A stretch of DNA of 64,000 bases from Kocuria marina (GTDB lineage Bacteria; Actinomycetota; Actinomycetes; Actinomycetales; Micrococcaceae), in contig NZ_JROM01000055.1 in the NCBI RefSeq assembly GCF_000786655.1, positions 1-64,000 on the forward strand, read 5' to 3'. Of this stretch, positions 37,993-46,725 are shown piece after piece; the stretch's first letter is position 1; each line of letters begins with the position of its first letter. Position numbers and translations under genes: made by a program. Under the pieces are notes generated by a model, which was given only the letters and a program-made list of their open reading frames with translations, was not told the DNA's origin and did not search any database.

Positions 37993-38457
37993 ATGCTGCA
38001 TTTCGTCTTCCACACCCCCGAGATCCCCGGCAACACGGGAAACGCTATCCGCCTCGCGGCCTGTACGGGCGCCCGCCTGCACCTCGTGGAGCCCTTGGGC
38101 TTCACGTTCGGAGACGCCCACCTGCGCCGGGCGGGGTTGGACTATCACGATCTCGCGGTCATGGACGTGCACCCCAGCGTGGAAGCACTGTGGGACGCGC
38201 TCGGGGACGCCCGGGTCCTCGCGTTCACGTCCCACTCGAGCACCCGCCACACGGACGTGACCTACCAGGACGGGGACGTCCTGCTATTCGGTCGCGAGTC
38301 CACGGGGCTGCCCGCCGACGTCCTCGAGGACGAGCACGTCACCGAGCACGTCCGGATTCCCATGCTGCCCGGGCGCCGCTCACTCAACCTCGCCAACTCC
38401 GCGTCCATCGCGCTCTACGAGGCCTGGCGGCAGTTGGGCTTCCCCGACGGCGTGTGA
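37993..38457 (+). CDS. trmL: tRNA (cytidine/uridine-34 2'-O)-methyltransferase, TrmL-like
   Basis: A 154-aa minimal SPOUT enzyme. MLHFVFHTPEIPGNTGNAIR is the family N terminus, with the conserved Asn-Thr-Gly-Asn loop; LLFGRESTGLPADVL and RIPMLPGRRSLNLANSASIA form the trefoil-knot SAM site. Length matches TrmL (about 155 aa). It methylates the wobble base of leucine tRNAs in E. coli. The start at 37993 rests on the family N terminus and the -10 just upstream; a GTG 33 nt earlier would add an unlike segment. Confidence 0.92.
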   Translation: MLHFVFHTPEIPGNTGNAIRLAACTGARLHLVEPLGFTFGDAHLRRAGLDYHDLAVMDVHPSVEALWDALGDARVLAFTSHSSTRHTDVTYQDGDVLLFGRESTGLPADVLEDEHVTEHVRIPMLPGRRSLNLANSASIALYEAWRQLGFPDGV

Positions 38458-38468
38458 TCCCGCCACGA

Positions 38469-38519
38469 CGACGGCGCTCGCCGGGTGCCGTGCGTATGCA
38501 CACCCTGCGAGCGCCGTCG
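38469..38519. terminator. Hairpin between convergent trmL and the HtrA-like gene
   Basis: CGACGGCGCTCGC (38469-38481) pairs with GCGAGCGCCGTCG (38507-38519); an inner GGGTG/CACCC stem closes the 25-nt loop. It lies between the two stop codons and can serve both strands. Confidence 0.75.
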
Positions 38520-38553
38520 CGAACTCCATCGGTGCGGCCGGAGCCGCGGGCGC

Positions 38554-40023
38554 CTACTTGCCCGATTGCTCGGCGGCGTTGCCCACGGTGACCTTGGCCG
38601 TGTGCTCGTCCCCGCCGCGCCGGTAGGTGACCTCCGCCTCCGTCCCGGCCGCGAGTTCCCGCACGCCGGCGGTGAGGGCGTCCGCGTCCGTGATGCGCTT
38701 GCCGTTGAACTGCGTGATCACGTCGTTCGCGCGCAACCCGGCGTCCGCGGCCGGGGAGCCGTCCTGCACGCTGCGCACGAGGGCGCCCGCGGAGAACTGC
38801 TCGGTGTTGCTGCCCGACGGGGTGTAGGCGGAGACCGAGGCGCCCAGGTACCCGTGCGTGGCCTTGCCGTGCTGGATGATCTCGTCCGCGACCCGCTTGG
38901 CGGTGTTGGACGGGATCGAGAACCCCACGCCGATGTTGCCGGCCGTGCTCGAACCGTTCGACGACGAACCCGCCGCGGACGCGATCGCCACGTTGATCCC
39001 GATCACCTGACCGTTCGCGTTCACGAGGGCACCGCCGGAGTTGCCGGGGTTGATCGCGGCGTCCGTCTGGATCACGTTGAGGTACACGCTGGACTGCGCG
39101 TTGCGCGAACCGGACTGCCCGTTGTCGGGGAAGTTGAAGAAGAAGTCCTGCGGACCGCGCGGGCTCGGGCTGGATTCGCTCGGGGTCTCCGGGGCTGCCG
39201 AGGACGCGACGGCGATCGTGCGGTTGAGCGTGGAGACGATGCCGTCCGTGACGGTCCCGCTCAGTCCGAGCGGTGAGCCGATCGCGATCGCGGTGTCCCC
39301 CACGTTGAGCTTGCTCGAGTCACCGAACTCCGCGGGCGTGAGACCGCTCGGGTCCACCTTGATCACCGCGAGGTCCGATTCGGGGTCCGTGCCCACGAGG
39401 CTGGCCTTGCGCACGGACCCGTCCGAGGTCTGGACCTCCAGGTTGGCGTCCGAGCTCGCACCGTCCAGCGTGACCACGTGGGTGTTGGTGAGGATGTGTC
39501 CCTGGTCGTCCAGGATCACACCGGAGCCCGTGCCCGCGCGGCCCCCGGCGGACGCGGAGATGGTCACCACGGACGGGGAGGCCTTGTGGGTGGCCCCCGT
39601 GATCTGGTTGACCGATTCCGTGTTGTTCACGATCACCGGGGAGCTGTTGCCCGCCGCGGACACGCCGTTGTTCTCGGCGAGGGCGCCGGTCCCCACTGCG
39701 GTCCCCGCACCGATCAGCCCTGCGAGCACCATCCCGGCGACCAGGGCACCCGCAGAGAACTTGCGCTTGGGCGTCGTGGCGGTCGCAGCACCACCGGCCG
39801 GTTGCGACGCCGCGGTGTAGCCGTCCTGACCACCGGGATAGGTGCCGTACTGGTAACCCCCGGTGGCGCCGGGGTGTTCGCCCGCGGGCGGGATGGGTTG
39901 GGTGTCCTGCGCGTGCCACGGCGAACCCTGGCCGGCGCCCTCCGTCCCGGAGCCGTACTGGCCGTACCGGGGCACGGGACGCTGGGGATCGCCGCCCGCA
40001 CGGGGGTCATAGGAATCGGCCAT
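38554..40023 (-). CDS. Membrane-anchored HtrA/DegP-like serine protease with PDZ domain
   Basis: A 489-aa S1C protease. A Gly/Tyr/Pro-rich cytoplasmic N terminus of about 90 residues leads to one membrane helix (GALVAGMVLAGLIGAGTAVG). The trypsin-like domain carries the triad His in ILTNTHVVTLD near 180, Asp in ESDLAVIKV near 215 and Ser in NPGNSGGALVN near 328. A PDZ domain follows (YLGASVSAYTPSG, GLRANDVITQFNGKRITDA). Proteases of this type degrade or refold damaged proteins outside the membrane. A Ser/Pro/Glu-rich insertion sits before the catalytic serine. GGAGAGAAC precedes the ATG. Confidence 0.94.
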   Translation of the reverse strand: MADSYDPRAGGDPQRPVPRYGQYGSGTEGAGQGSPWHAQDTQPIPPAGEHPGATGGYQYGTYPGGQDGYTAASQPAGGAATATTPKRKFSAGALVAGMVLAGLIGAGTAVGTGALAENNGVSAAGNSSPVIVNNTESVNQITGATHKASPSVVTISASAGGRAGTGSGVILDDQGHILTNTHVVTLDGASSDANLEVQTSDGSVRKASLVGTDPESDLAVIKVDPSGLTPAEFGDSSKLNVGDTAIAIGSPLGLSGTVTDGIVSTLNRTIAVASSAAPETPSESSPSPRGPQDFFFNFPDNGQSGSRNAQSSVYLNVIQTDAAINPGNSGGALVNANGQVIGINVAIASAAGSSSNGSSTAGNIGVGFSIPSNTAKRVADEIIQHGKATHGYLGASVSAYTPSGSNTEQFSAGALVRSVQDGSPAADAGLRANDVITQFNGKRITDADALTAGVRELAAGTEAEVTYRRGGDEHTAKVTVGNAAEQSGK

Positions 40024-40309
40024 GTTCTCTCCTTCAGGACTGTGACAGGACGTCGAGGGATCGTGTGTCTGGATGCGGATACCGGGACCCGCCCGGCGGC
40101 TTCCGGTGGCCCAGTATGCCCGGGCGTACTGAGCCGCGGCTGTGAGAACTGGCCGATTCCTGCACGTTGTCTGGCGATCTCCGGGACGCTCGCTGATCTC
40201 GTGATCGCATTGTCCGTTCAGCGTAGTCTGTGATTCGGACGATCATCATGTCCCGGGGACGATCCCCGGGCGGGCGTCCGCCGGGCTGAGATCGATTGGA
40301 ACGAGGGTC

Positions 40310-42337
40310 ATGAATTCACACACCGTTTGGCGCCGCGCTGTTTCCGCGACCGTACTCTCGGGAGTGTGCTTGTTCGCGGCGCCCGCCGCCCTGGCCGAGC
40401 CCCCTCAGCAGGTGGACCCCGGCACACGGATCGTGGATTCGGCCAACGTCCTGGGCAACACGTCGCAGTTGCAGGACGAGATCAACAGGGTCGCCAGCGA
40501 ACACAACATCACGCTCTACGTGGTGTACGTGGACCGGTTCACGAACCCCACCGATCCCGGTCAGTGGGTCCAGGACTTCGCCCGGAACAATGGTTTCGGG
40601 ACCAATGACGCCGTGCTCACCGTGGCCACCGAGACCCGCCAGGCGCGGTTCGTGGCCAACTCGGCGGGTCCCCTGTCCCGCTCGGACACCCAGGAGATCT
40701 ACAACGAGAACATCGTCCCGGCCCTGCGCAACGGCAACTGGGACGCCGCCGCCCAGGGGGCCGTGAAGGGGATCGACTCGAAACTCGGCGGGGTGAGCCT
40801 GAACGGGGCCGGCGGTGTGGTCGGCGGGGTCGTGGTGCTCGGCGGGCTCGCGGCCGCGGGCGTGGGCGTCGCGTCGCTCATGCGCGGGCGGCGTCGTCGC
40901 GCGGATGCACCCCAGGCCCCGGAACCGCACAACGGCAGCAGCGCGCCGCAGCGACCGCTCGTGCCCCTGCCCGAGCTGCACAAGCGCGCGGGTTCGGCGC
41001 TCGTGGAGGCGGACAACGCGATCCAGCACTCCGAGCAGGAACTCACCTTCGCGCAGCTGCAGTACGGCCGCGAGCAGACCCAGCCGTTCGAGCACGCACT
41101 CGCGCGGGCCAAGGAGCATATGCGCGCGTCCTTCGAGCTGCAGCAGAAGCTCGAGGACCACATCCCGGACACCGAGGCGGACCAGCGCGCGTGGCTCGGG
41201 GAAATCATCGAGCGCTCCAACCAGGCGCGCGGCTCCCTTGCGGAACAGGAACAGAACTTCTCGCAGTTGCGTCAACTCGAGACCCGCGCCCCCGAGGCGC
41301 TCGAGGACGTGCGCCATGCCGTGGCCGGTGTCCAGCCGCGCCTGCAGGACGCCGAGTCCTTGCTCGTCTCGCTGCACGCAACGTACGACGATGCCGCTCT
41401 GGCCCCCGTGCGGGACAACGGCGAGCAGGCACGCGAACGCCTCGAGTTCGCCGAATCCGCGATCGCCCAGGCCCAACAGCACCTGGACGCGGGACAGGTT
41501 TCCCAGGCCGTGCTCAACATCCGAGCCGCGGAGGAGGCGCAGGGCCAGGCCGAGGGTCTGATCACCTCGGTGGAGAACGCCCGCCGGGAACTGGCCAAGG
41601 CCGAGGAGTCCCTCAAGGACGCCGTGAGCATCGCCCAACGGGACGTCGCCGAGGCCGAGGGACTGGTCCAGCAGGGCTCCCGTCCCGAGCTCGCGGGTGC
41701 CGCCGCCGGGGTGCGCTCCGTGCTGCAGACCGTGACCCAGAACATGCGTTCCGGGCGCTACGACCCCATGGGCTCCGCCCGCCGGCTCGCGCAGGCCAAG
41801 GCCGAGCTCGACAAGGGCCTGGACGACGTCCGTAGCGCGAACGACCGCGCCCGCTCCGCGCGCGAGACCCTGTCCCACGCGCTCGTGAGCGCGCAGGCGA
41901 GCCTGACCACCGCGTCCGACTACGTGTGGGCGCGCCGCGGCGGTGTGGGCGCCCGCGCGCGCACGGAACTCGCGGAGGCCGAACGCCACCTGGAGATCGC
42001 GCAGCAACTGCAGAACTCTGATCCCGAGCGGGCACTCAACGAGGCCAACCAATCCATCCGCCTCGCGGACTCCGCACAGCGCTCCGCACAGACGGACGTG
42101 GACGAGTTCTACAACTCCCCCATGGGCTACGGCGGCATGGGTTACGGCCGGCGCAGCAACGGCCTCGGTGGTGCCATGCTCGGCGGGATCCTGCTGGGCG
42201 GGATCCTCAACGGCGGCATCGGCGGGGGCCACTACGGCGGCGGAGGCGGTGACTTCGGCGGCGGTTTCGGCGGCGGGGGCGGCGACTTCGGCGGCGGCTT
42301 CGGCGGCTTCGACGGCGGTGTGGGCGGGAACTTCTGA
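40310..42337 (+). CDS. TPM-domain membrane protein with long coiled coil and Gly-rich tail
   Basis: A 675-aa protein. Signal peptide at 1-29 (VFLFAAPAALAEP-like end), TPM domain at about 40-165 (RIVDSANVLGNTSQLQDEIN, NNGFGTNDAVLTVATETRQA), one membrane helix near 175-195 (GVVGGVVVLGGLAAAGVGVA), a predicted coiled-coil region of about 350 residues rich in Glu, Gln, Ala and Arg, and a C-terminal GGGxFGGGF repeat tail. TPM domains occur in exported proteins of disputed phosphatase or photosystem-assembly function. It is the gene before pspA (79-nt gap), a frequent actinobacterial pairing, so an envelope-stress role is inferred. Confidence 0.85.
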   Translation: MNSHTVWRRAVSATVLSGVCLFAAPAALAEPPQQVDPGTRIVDSANVLGNTSQLQDEINRVASEHNITLYVVYVDRFTNPTDPGQWVQDFARNNGFGTNDAVLTVATETRQARFVANSAGPLSRSDTQEIYNENIVPALRNGNWDAAAQGAVKGIDSKLGGVSLNGAGGVVGGVVVLGGLAAAGVGVASLMRGRRRRADAPQAPEPHNGSSAPQRPLVPLPELHKRAGSALVEADNAIQHSEQELTFAQLQYGREQTQPFEHALARAKEHMRASFELQQKLEDHIPDTEADQRAWLGEIIERSNQARGSLAEQEQNFSQLRQLETRAPEALEDVRHAVAGVQPRLQDAESLLVSLHATYDDAALAPVRDNGEQARERLEFAESAIAQAQQHLDAGQVSQAVLNIRAAEEAQGQAEGLITSVENARRELAKAEESLKDAVSIAQRDVAEAEGLVQQGSRPELAGAAAGVRSVLQTVTQNMRSGRYDPMGSARRLAQAKAELDKGLDDVRSANDRARSARETLSHALVSAQASLTTASDYVWARRGGVGARARTELAEAERHLEIAQQLQNSDPERALNEANQSIRLADSAQRSAQTDVDEFYNSPMGYGGMGYGRRSNGLGGAMLGGILLGGILNGGIGGGHYGGGGGDFGGGFGGGGGDFGGGFGGFDGGVGGNF

Positions 42338-42416
42338 CCCCCTCCGGGTGAGCGACGCACCCGCCGCCCCGTGACAGATTTCAGTTTTGTCCGAGATACG
42401 AGAAGAGGAGAACACC

Positions 42417-43172
42417 ATGTCCAAACAGTCCATTTTCGGGCGGATCGCTCAGCTGGCCAAGGCGAACATCAACGCGATGATCGATTCCGCGGAGGACCCC
42501 CAGAAGATACTGGACCAGATGGTCCGCGACTACACCGAGAACATCCGCGAGGCGGAGTCCGCCGTGGCCCAGACCATCGGTAACCTCCGCTTGCTCGAGA
42601 AGGACCACGCCGAGGACGTCCAGGAGGCCGCCCAGTGGGGTAACAAGGCACTGGCCGCGTCCAACAAGGCGGAGGAGTTCCGTTCGTCCGGCAAGGAGAG
42701 CGAGGCCCAGAAGTTCGACAACCTCGCCAAGGTCGCGCTGCAACGTCAGATCCAGTCCGAGAGCGAGGCCCGCGGGGTCGAACCCCAGATCGCGTCCCAG
42801 ACCGAGGTCGTGGAGAAGCTCAAGGACGGGCTCAACACCATGCGTGGCAAGCTCCAGGAGCTCTCCGCCAAGCGTGACGAGCTGGCCGCTCGCCAGAAGA
42901 CCGTCCAGGCCCAGGCCCAGGTGCAGGACTCTCTCAAGGCGTTCGACGTCATGGACCCCACGAGCGAGGTCTCCCGGTTCGAGGACAAGATCCGCCGCGA
43001 GGAGGCTCGCGTGGCCGGCCAGCAGGAGCTCGCCGATTCCTCCCTGGACCGCCAGTTCGAGGCGCTCGAGGACATGGGTCAGCAAACCGAGATCGAGGCG
43101 CGGCTCGCGGCACTCAAGGCCGGCAACGCCACCACGGACGGCGAGAAGATTGTGTCCTCCGAGGAAGTCTGA
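42417..43172 (+). CDS. pspA: PspA/IM30-family phage-shock protein
   Basis: A 251-aa coiled-coil protein that binds stressed membranes and forms ESCRT-III-like assemblies. The N-terminal amphipathic helix SIFGRIAQLAKANINAMID is followed by the family motif EDPQKILDQMVRDYTENI and long heptad-rich helices (AESAVAQTIGNLRLLEKDHA onward, RGKLQELSAKRDELAARQK). The C-terminal extension after residue 220 is short. ATG 42417 has GAGGAGAAC upstream; the longer frame from 42387 has no ribosome binding site. Probably co-transcribed with the TPM-domain gene. Confidence 0.92.
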   Translation: MSKQSIFGRIAQLAKANINAMIDSAEDPQKILDQMVRDYTENIREAESAVAQTIGNLRLLEKDHAEDVQEAAQWGNKALAASNKAEEFRSSGKESEAQKFDNLAKVALQRQIQSESEARGVEPQIASQTEVVEKLKDGLNTMRGKLQELSAKRDELAARQKTVQAQAQVQDSLKAFDVMDPTSEVSRFEDKIRREEARVAGQQELADSSLDRQFEALEDMGQQTEIEARLAALKAGNATTDGEKIVSSEEV

Positions 43173-43257
43173 GTCACGGCCGACCCGTCCGGTGAGGTGG
43201 CCGCAGCATTCAGGGCCTCATCCCGCGGCTGAGCAGACACCCCCGGCGTGAGCTGAC

Positions 43258-43296
43258 GTGGAGCAAACGCGGCATCGCCTGCTGCGTTTGCTCCAC
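43258..43296 (+). terminator. pspA terminator
   Basis: GTGGAGCAAACGC (43258-43270) pairs with GCGTTTGCTCCAC (43284-43296) around a 13-nt loop, 85 nt after the pspA stop. Confidence 0.7.
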
Positions 43297-43338
43297 TGCT
43301 TGTCGCGACGTAGCCCCGGACATGTGTCCGGACATGCC

Positions 43339-43370
43339 AGAAGCCCGGTTTCCTGGGAAACCGGGCTTCT
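43339..43370 (-). terminator. Initiator-tRNA terminator
   Basis: AGAAGCCCGGTTTCC (43339-43353) pairs perfectly with GGAAACCGGGCTTCT (43356-43370), 15 bp with a 2-nt loop, 4 nt beyond the tRNA 3' end on the minus strand. Confidence 0.8.
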
Positions 43371-43373
43371 TCG

Positions 43374-43450
43374 TGGTTGCGGGGGCAAGATTTGAACTTG
43401 CGACCTCTGGGTTATGAGCCCAGCGAGCTACCGAACTGCTCCACCCCGCG
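43374..43450 (-). tRNA. Initiator tRNA-Met (CAT)
   Basis: The 77-nt minus-strand sequence starts CGCGGGGTGGAGCAG and folds as a cloverleaf with anticodon CAT in CTCATAA. Initiator features are present: a C1-A72 mismatch at the acceptor end (5' C with 3' GCAACCA) and three G-C pairs at the base of the anticodon stem (GGG/CCC). CCA is encoded. The T arm contains GTTCAAAT. Confidence 0.97.
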
Positions 43451-43462
43451 GCGACATCCTCA

Positions 43463-43491
43463 ACTATACGGAGGGTGAACGGATCGTGCAA
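43463..43491 (-). promoter_or_regulatory. Promoter of the initiator tRNA gene
   Basis: On the minus strand, TTGCAC (43491-43486), a 17-nt spacer and TATAGT (43468-43463) lie 12 nt before the tRNA 5' end. This is the best housekeeping-sigma promoter match in the window. Confidence 0.85.
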
Positions 43492-43584
43492 ATCGGGTGT
43501 CCCCCGGCGCGGATCCGCACGGGACAGCGCCCCGATGGCGAGGGGCAGTGAGGACAGGGGCGGCGACAAGGGGGACGGTGATGG

Positions 43585-43624
43585 CGAAGGGCGGTGACCA
43601 GGAGAACCCGATCACCGCCCTTCG
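43585..43624 (-). terminator. Terminator of the UPF0182 gene
   Basis: CGAAGGGCGGTGA (43585-43597) pairs with TCACCGCCCTTCG (43612-43624) around a 14-nt loop, 15 nt beyond the stop on the minus strand. Confidence 0.75.
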
Positions 43625-43639
43625 GGCGTCTCCCCTGGA

Positions 43640-46618
43640 TTACGGGGTGGCACCGTCCTGACGCATGGCCTCGTCGATGGCCTGCTTCAGCCGGTCCTGG
43701 GCCTCGCCGTACTGCGTCCAGTCACCGTCCCGGCGTGCCCGATCCGCTTCCTGCATGGCCTGGTTGGCGTTGTCCAGAGCCTGCTGCAGGGACGTGGAGC
43801 GCGGCGACGGGGTCCCGGAGGGCTGTGGCGAGGGGCTGGCCGACGCGCCGTCGTCCACCGCGCCGGTGCGCCCGTCGCCGCCCTGGGCGGCCTCCGCGGC
43901 CTGGTCGTTCACGCCGGCCCCGGTGTCCGTGGTGGCACCGGAGTTACCGCTGAAAACCTCATCCAGAGCGCCGTCGAGCGTGGGGGCGAATCCGACCTTC
44001 TCACCGAAGCCCACGAGGACGCGGCGCAGGGTGGGGTAGGCGGCATCGCCGGAGGACTGCACGTACACGGGCTGGACGTAGAGCATGCCCCCGCCCGCGG
44101 GCAGTGTCAGCAGGTTGCCGTTGATGACCTCGGACGCACCCTGACGCAGCAGGTTCAGCTCCTGGGACACATCCGTGTCCGAGTTGAACAGGTTCTGCGC
44201 CTGGCCCGGACCGGGCACCACCGAGGAGCGCGGCAGTTCGAGCAGCCTCAGCTTGCCGTAGTCCTCGCTCTTGACGCCGTCCTCACCCGTTCCGGCGTCC
44301 GCGTTGGCGGAGAGGTATCCGTACATCACGTTACGGGTGTTGCCGGACTCGTTCTGCTGCGGGATGAAGGACGAGGTGAGGGAGAAGTTCGCCTTGTCCT
44401 CACCCGGCATGCGCATGGAGAGGTAGTACGGCGGCTGCGGGACGTCCCGGTTCTGCTGGGTGGGGTCGTTGGGGACGGACCACACGTCGTCGCTAGCGTA
44501 GAAGCTGTTCGCGTCCGTGACGTGGTAGCGGTTGAGCAGCTCACGCTGGACCTTGAACATGTCCTCGGGGTAGCGCACGTGGGCCATGAGGTCCGCGGAC
44601 ATCTCCGAGTACGGCTTGAGCGTGTTCGGGAAGACCTTCTGCCACGACTTCAGGACGGGGTCCTGATCGTCCCACGCGTAGAGGTCCACGGAACCGTCGT
44701 AGGCGTTGACCGTGGCCTTGACCGAGTTACGGATGTAGTTCACGCGCTCGGGCGGCAACGCCGCGGCGGTGCCCTGCGCGGTCTGGGTGTCCTGGGTGGC
44801 GTCCTGGAGCACGGACGGCGTGGAGTACGGGTAGGACGCCGCCGTGGTGTAGGCGTCCACGATCCACACGACCTTGTTATCCACGATCGCGGGGTACGGG
44901 TTGCCGTCCACCGTGAGGTAGGGGGCCACCTTCTCCACGCGCTCACGCGGGTTGCGGTCGTAGAGGATCTGGGACTCCGGGCGCACCGCATCCGAGAGCA
45001 GCATGTCCGTGGACTGGAACTTGATGGAGTAGGACAGCTTGTTGAACCAGTTGCCCACATTGGGGCCGCCGTTGCCGGCGAACGTGGTCTTGGCGTCCTG
45101 GGCGTCCCCGTCGTTGGTCTGGGGGCGGTCCAGCTCGAGCGGCGGGTCCTCCGGGGAGCCACCCACGATCGAGTACTCGGGCGAGTTCTCCCCGAAGTAG
45201 ATCCGCGGCTCGTAGTCGTTGGAGATCTCACCGCGGGACGGGATGCCGGCCTGCATGAACTGGGGCTTGCCGTCCGACTGCACGCGGGAGCCGTACGCGG
45301 CCACCACGCCGTAGCCGTGGGTGTAGACCACCGACTGGTTGTACCAGCCCTGGATCTGGTCCGGGTTCAGTTCACGGGTCGCGATGACCGTGTCCTGGGT
45401 CTGGCCGTCGATCGTGTAGCGGTCCACGTTGAGCATGTCCGAGAACTGGTAGTACGGCCGGAACTGCTGCAACTGGGCGAACGCGGAGGAGACCACGTTG
45501 GGGTCCAGCAGACGGATGTTGGAGGTGGTCTCGGTGTCTTGACGCAGCGCACCCTGTTCGGTCTGGGTCGTGGCGTCGTACGGGGTGACCTCGGTGTTGT
45601 CCAGACCGTAGGCCTGCCGGGTCATGGTGATGTTGCGCTGGATGTACTCGTTCTCGAGCGCCTGCTCAGTGGGGGTCACCTGGAAGCGCTGGATGGCCCA
45701 CGGGTAGAGCCCGCCGGCCACCACGGCCACGACCACGAGCATCGCGGCGCCGATCAGGGGCAGCTTCCAACGGCCGATGAACCCGGCCACCACGAACAGG
45801 ATGGCCACCAGGACCGCGGCGATAGCCAGGATGCCCTTGGTGGGGATCACGGCGTTGACGTCGGTGTACAGCGCACCGGTCCACTTGCCCGAGTTGGAGG
45901 TCAGGGTCGCGTAGCGGTCCAGCCAGAAGTTCACGGCCTGCAGCGCGAGGAACGCGGCCACGATGGAGCCCAGGTGCACGCGCGAGGAACGGGTCGTGGC
46001 GATCCCTCGTTCGTGGATTCGGATGCCGCCGTAGACGTAGTGCATGAGCAGCCCGGCCACACCGGCGAGCAGCAGGGCGGTGACCAGGAAGCCGATCAGC
46101 AGCCGCAGGAACGGGAGGGTGAACACGTAGAAGCCCAGGTCCAGGTCGAACTGGGGGTCGGTCTGCCCGAACGGTTCCTGGTTGAAGAACAGCAGCACGG
46201 TCTGCCACTGGGACGCGATCGTGGAAGCGGCGAACAGACCGAAGATCACCGGCACGGCCACCATGACGATCTTGCGCACGGGGTCCAGCGCCTGCTGGTA
46301 CTTCTGCATGTTGTCGCTGACCTGGCCGGTGTCCCGGGGGCGGTTGCGGTACGCGAGCCACAGGCTCAGGAACATGAGCGTGGCCACGATCACGGCGGAG
46401 ATGATGAACAGACCGATCATCGCGAGGTTACGGGTGACGAACACCCGCAGGTAGCCGAGCTCCTCGAACCAGAGGATGTTCGTGTAGACCTGGGTGAACC
46501 CCACGAACAGGGCGATGAGGACCACCACCGCGATCACCGTGGGCAACAGGGCCCCGTGTTTCTTGCGGCCCGCTGCGGACCCGCTGGGTGGACGTGGGGA
46601 TGTGGATCCGGCGGTCAC
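43640..46618 (-). CDS. UPF0182 (DUF1 family) large membrane protein
   Basis: A 992-aa protein. Seven hydrophobic segments lie in the first 320 residues, starting LLPTVIAVVVLIALFVGFTQ and including LAMIGLFIISAVIVATLMFL and LLIGFLVTALLLAGVAGLLM. A large extracytoplasmic region follows (YTHGYGVVAAYGSRVQSDGK, IYFGENSPEYSIVGG, YPYSTPSVLQD), typical of the UPF0182 family (Rv0064, Rv3193c). The C-terminal 100 residues are a low-complexity Gln/Asp/Ala/Ser stretch ending in a charged coiled-coil-like segment. The biochemical function is unknown. Start GTG 46618 with AGAGG. It lies downstream of the PDZ protease gene, in the order of Rv3194c-Rv3193c. Confidence 0.92.
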   Translation of the reverse strand: MTAGSTSPRPPSGSAAGRKKHGALLPTVIAVVVLIALFVGFTQVYTNILWFEELGYLRVFVTRNLAMIGLFIISAVIVATLMFLSLWLAYRNRPRDTGQVSDNMQKYQQALDPVRKIVMVAVPVIFGLFAASTIASQWQTVLLFFNQEPFGQTDPQFDLDLGFYVFTLPFLRLLIGFLVTALLLAGVAGLLMHYVYGGIRIHERGIATTRSSRVHLGSIVAAFLALQAVNFWLDRYATLTSNSGKWTGALYTDVNAVIPTKGILAIAAVLVAILFVVAGFIGRWKLPLIGAAMLVVVAVVAGGLYPWAIQRFQVTPTEQALENEYIQRNITMTRQAYGLDNTEVTPYDATTQTEQGALRQDTETTSNIRLLDPNVVSSAFAQLQQFRPYYQFSDMLNVDRYTIDGQTQDTVIATRELNPDQIQGWYNQSVVYTHGYGVVAAYGSRVQSDGKPQFMQAGIPSRGEISNDYEPRIYFGENSPEYSIVGGSPEDPPLELDRPQTNDGDAQDAKTTFAGNGGPNVGNWFNKLSYSIKFQSTDMLLSDAVRPESQILYDRNPRERVEKVAPYLTVDGNPYPAIVDNKVVWIVDAYTTAASYPYSTPSVLQDATQDTQTAQGTAAALPPERVNYIRNSVKATVNAYDGSVDLYAWDDQDPVLKSWQKVFPNTLKPYSEMSADLMAHVRYPEDMFKVQRELLNRYHVTDANSFYASDDVWSVPNDPTQQNRDVPQPPYYLSMRMPGEDKANFSLTSSFIPQQNESGNTRNVMYGYLSANADAGTGEDGVKSEDYGKLRLLELPRSSVVPGPGQAQNLFNSDTDVSQELNLLRQGASEVINGNLLTLPAGGGMLYVQPVYVQSSGDAAYPTLRRVLVGFGEKVGFAPTLDGALDEVFSGNSGATTDTGAGVNDQAAEAAQGGDGRTGAVDDGASASPSPQPSGTPSPRSTSLQQALDNANQAMQEADRARRDGDWTQYGEAQDRLKQAIDEAMRQDGATP

Positions 46619-46725
46619 TGAATACCTCTGAATTCCCTGGGCGCGGATGATGATCTGTCAATGATCAGTGTCCACCCTATTGTGCTGGCCCCCGTCGCGG
46701 CATGCAATTTCACCGCCCCGGGGTG

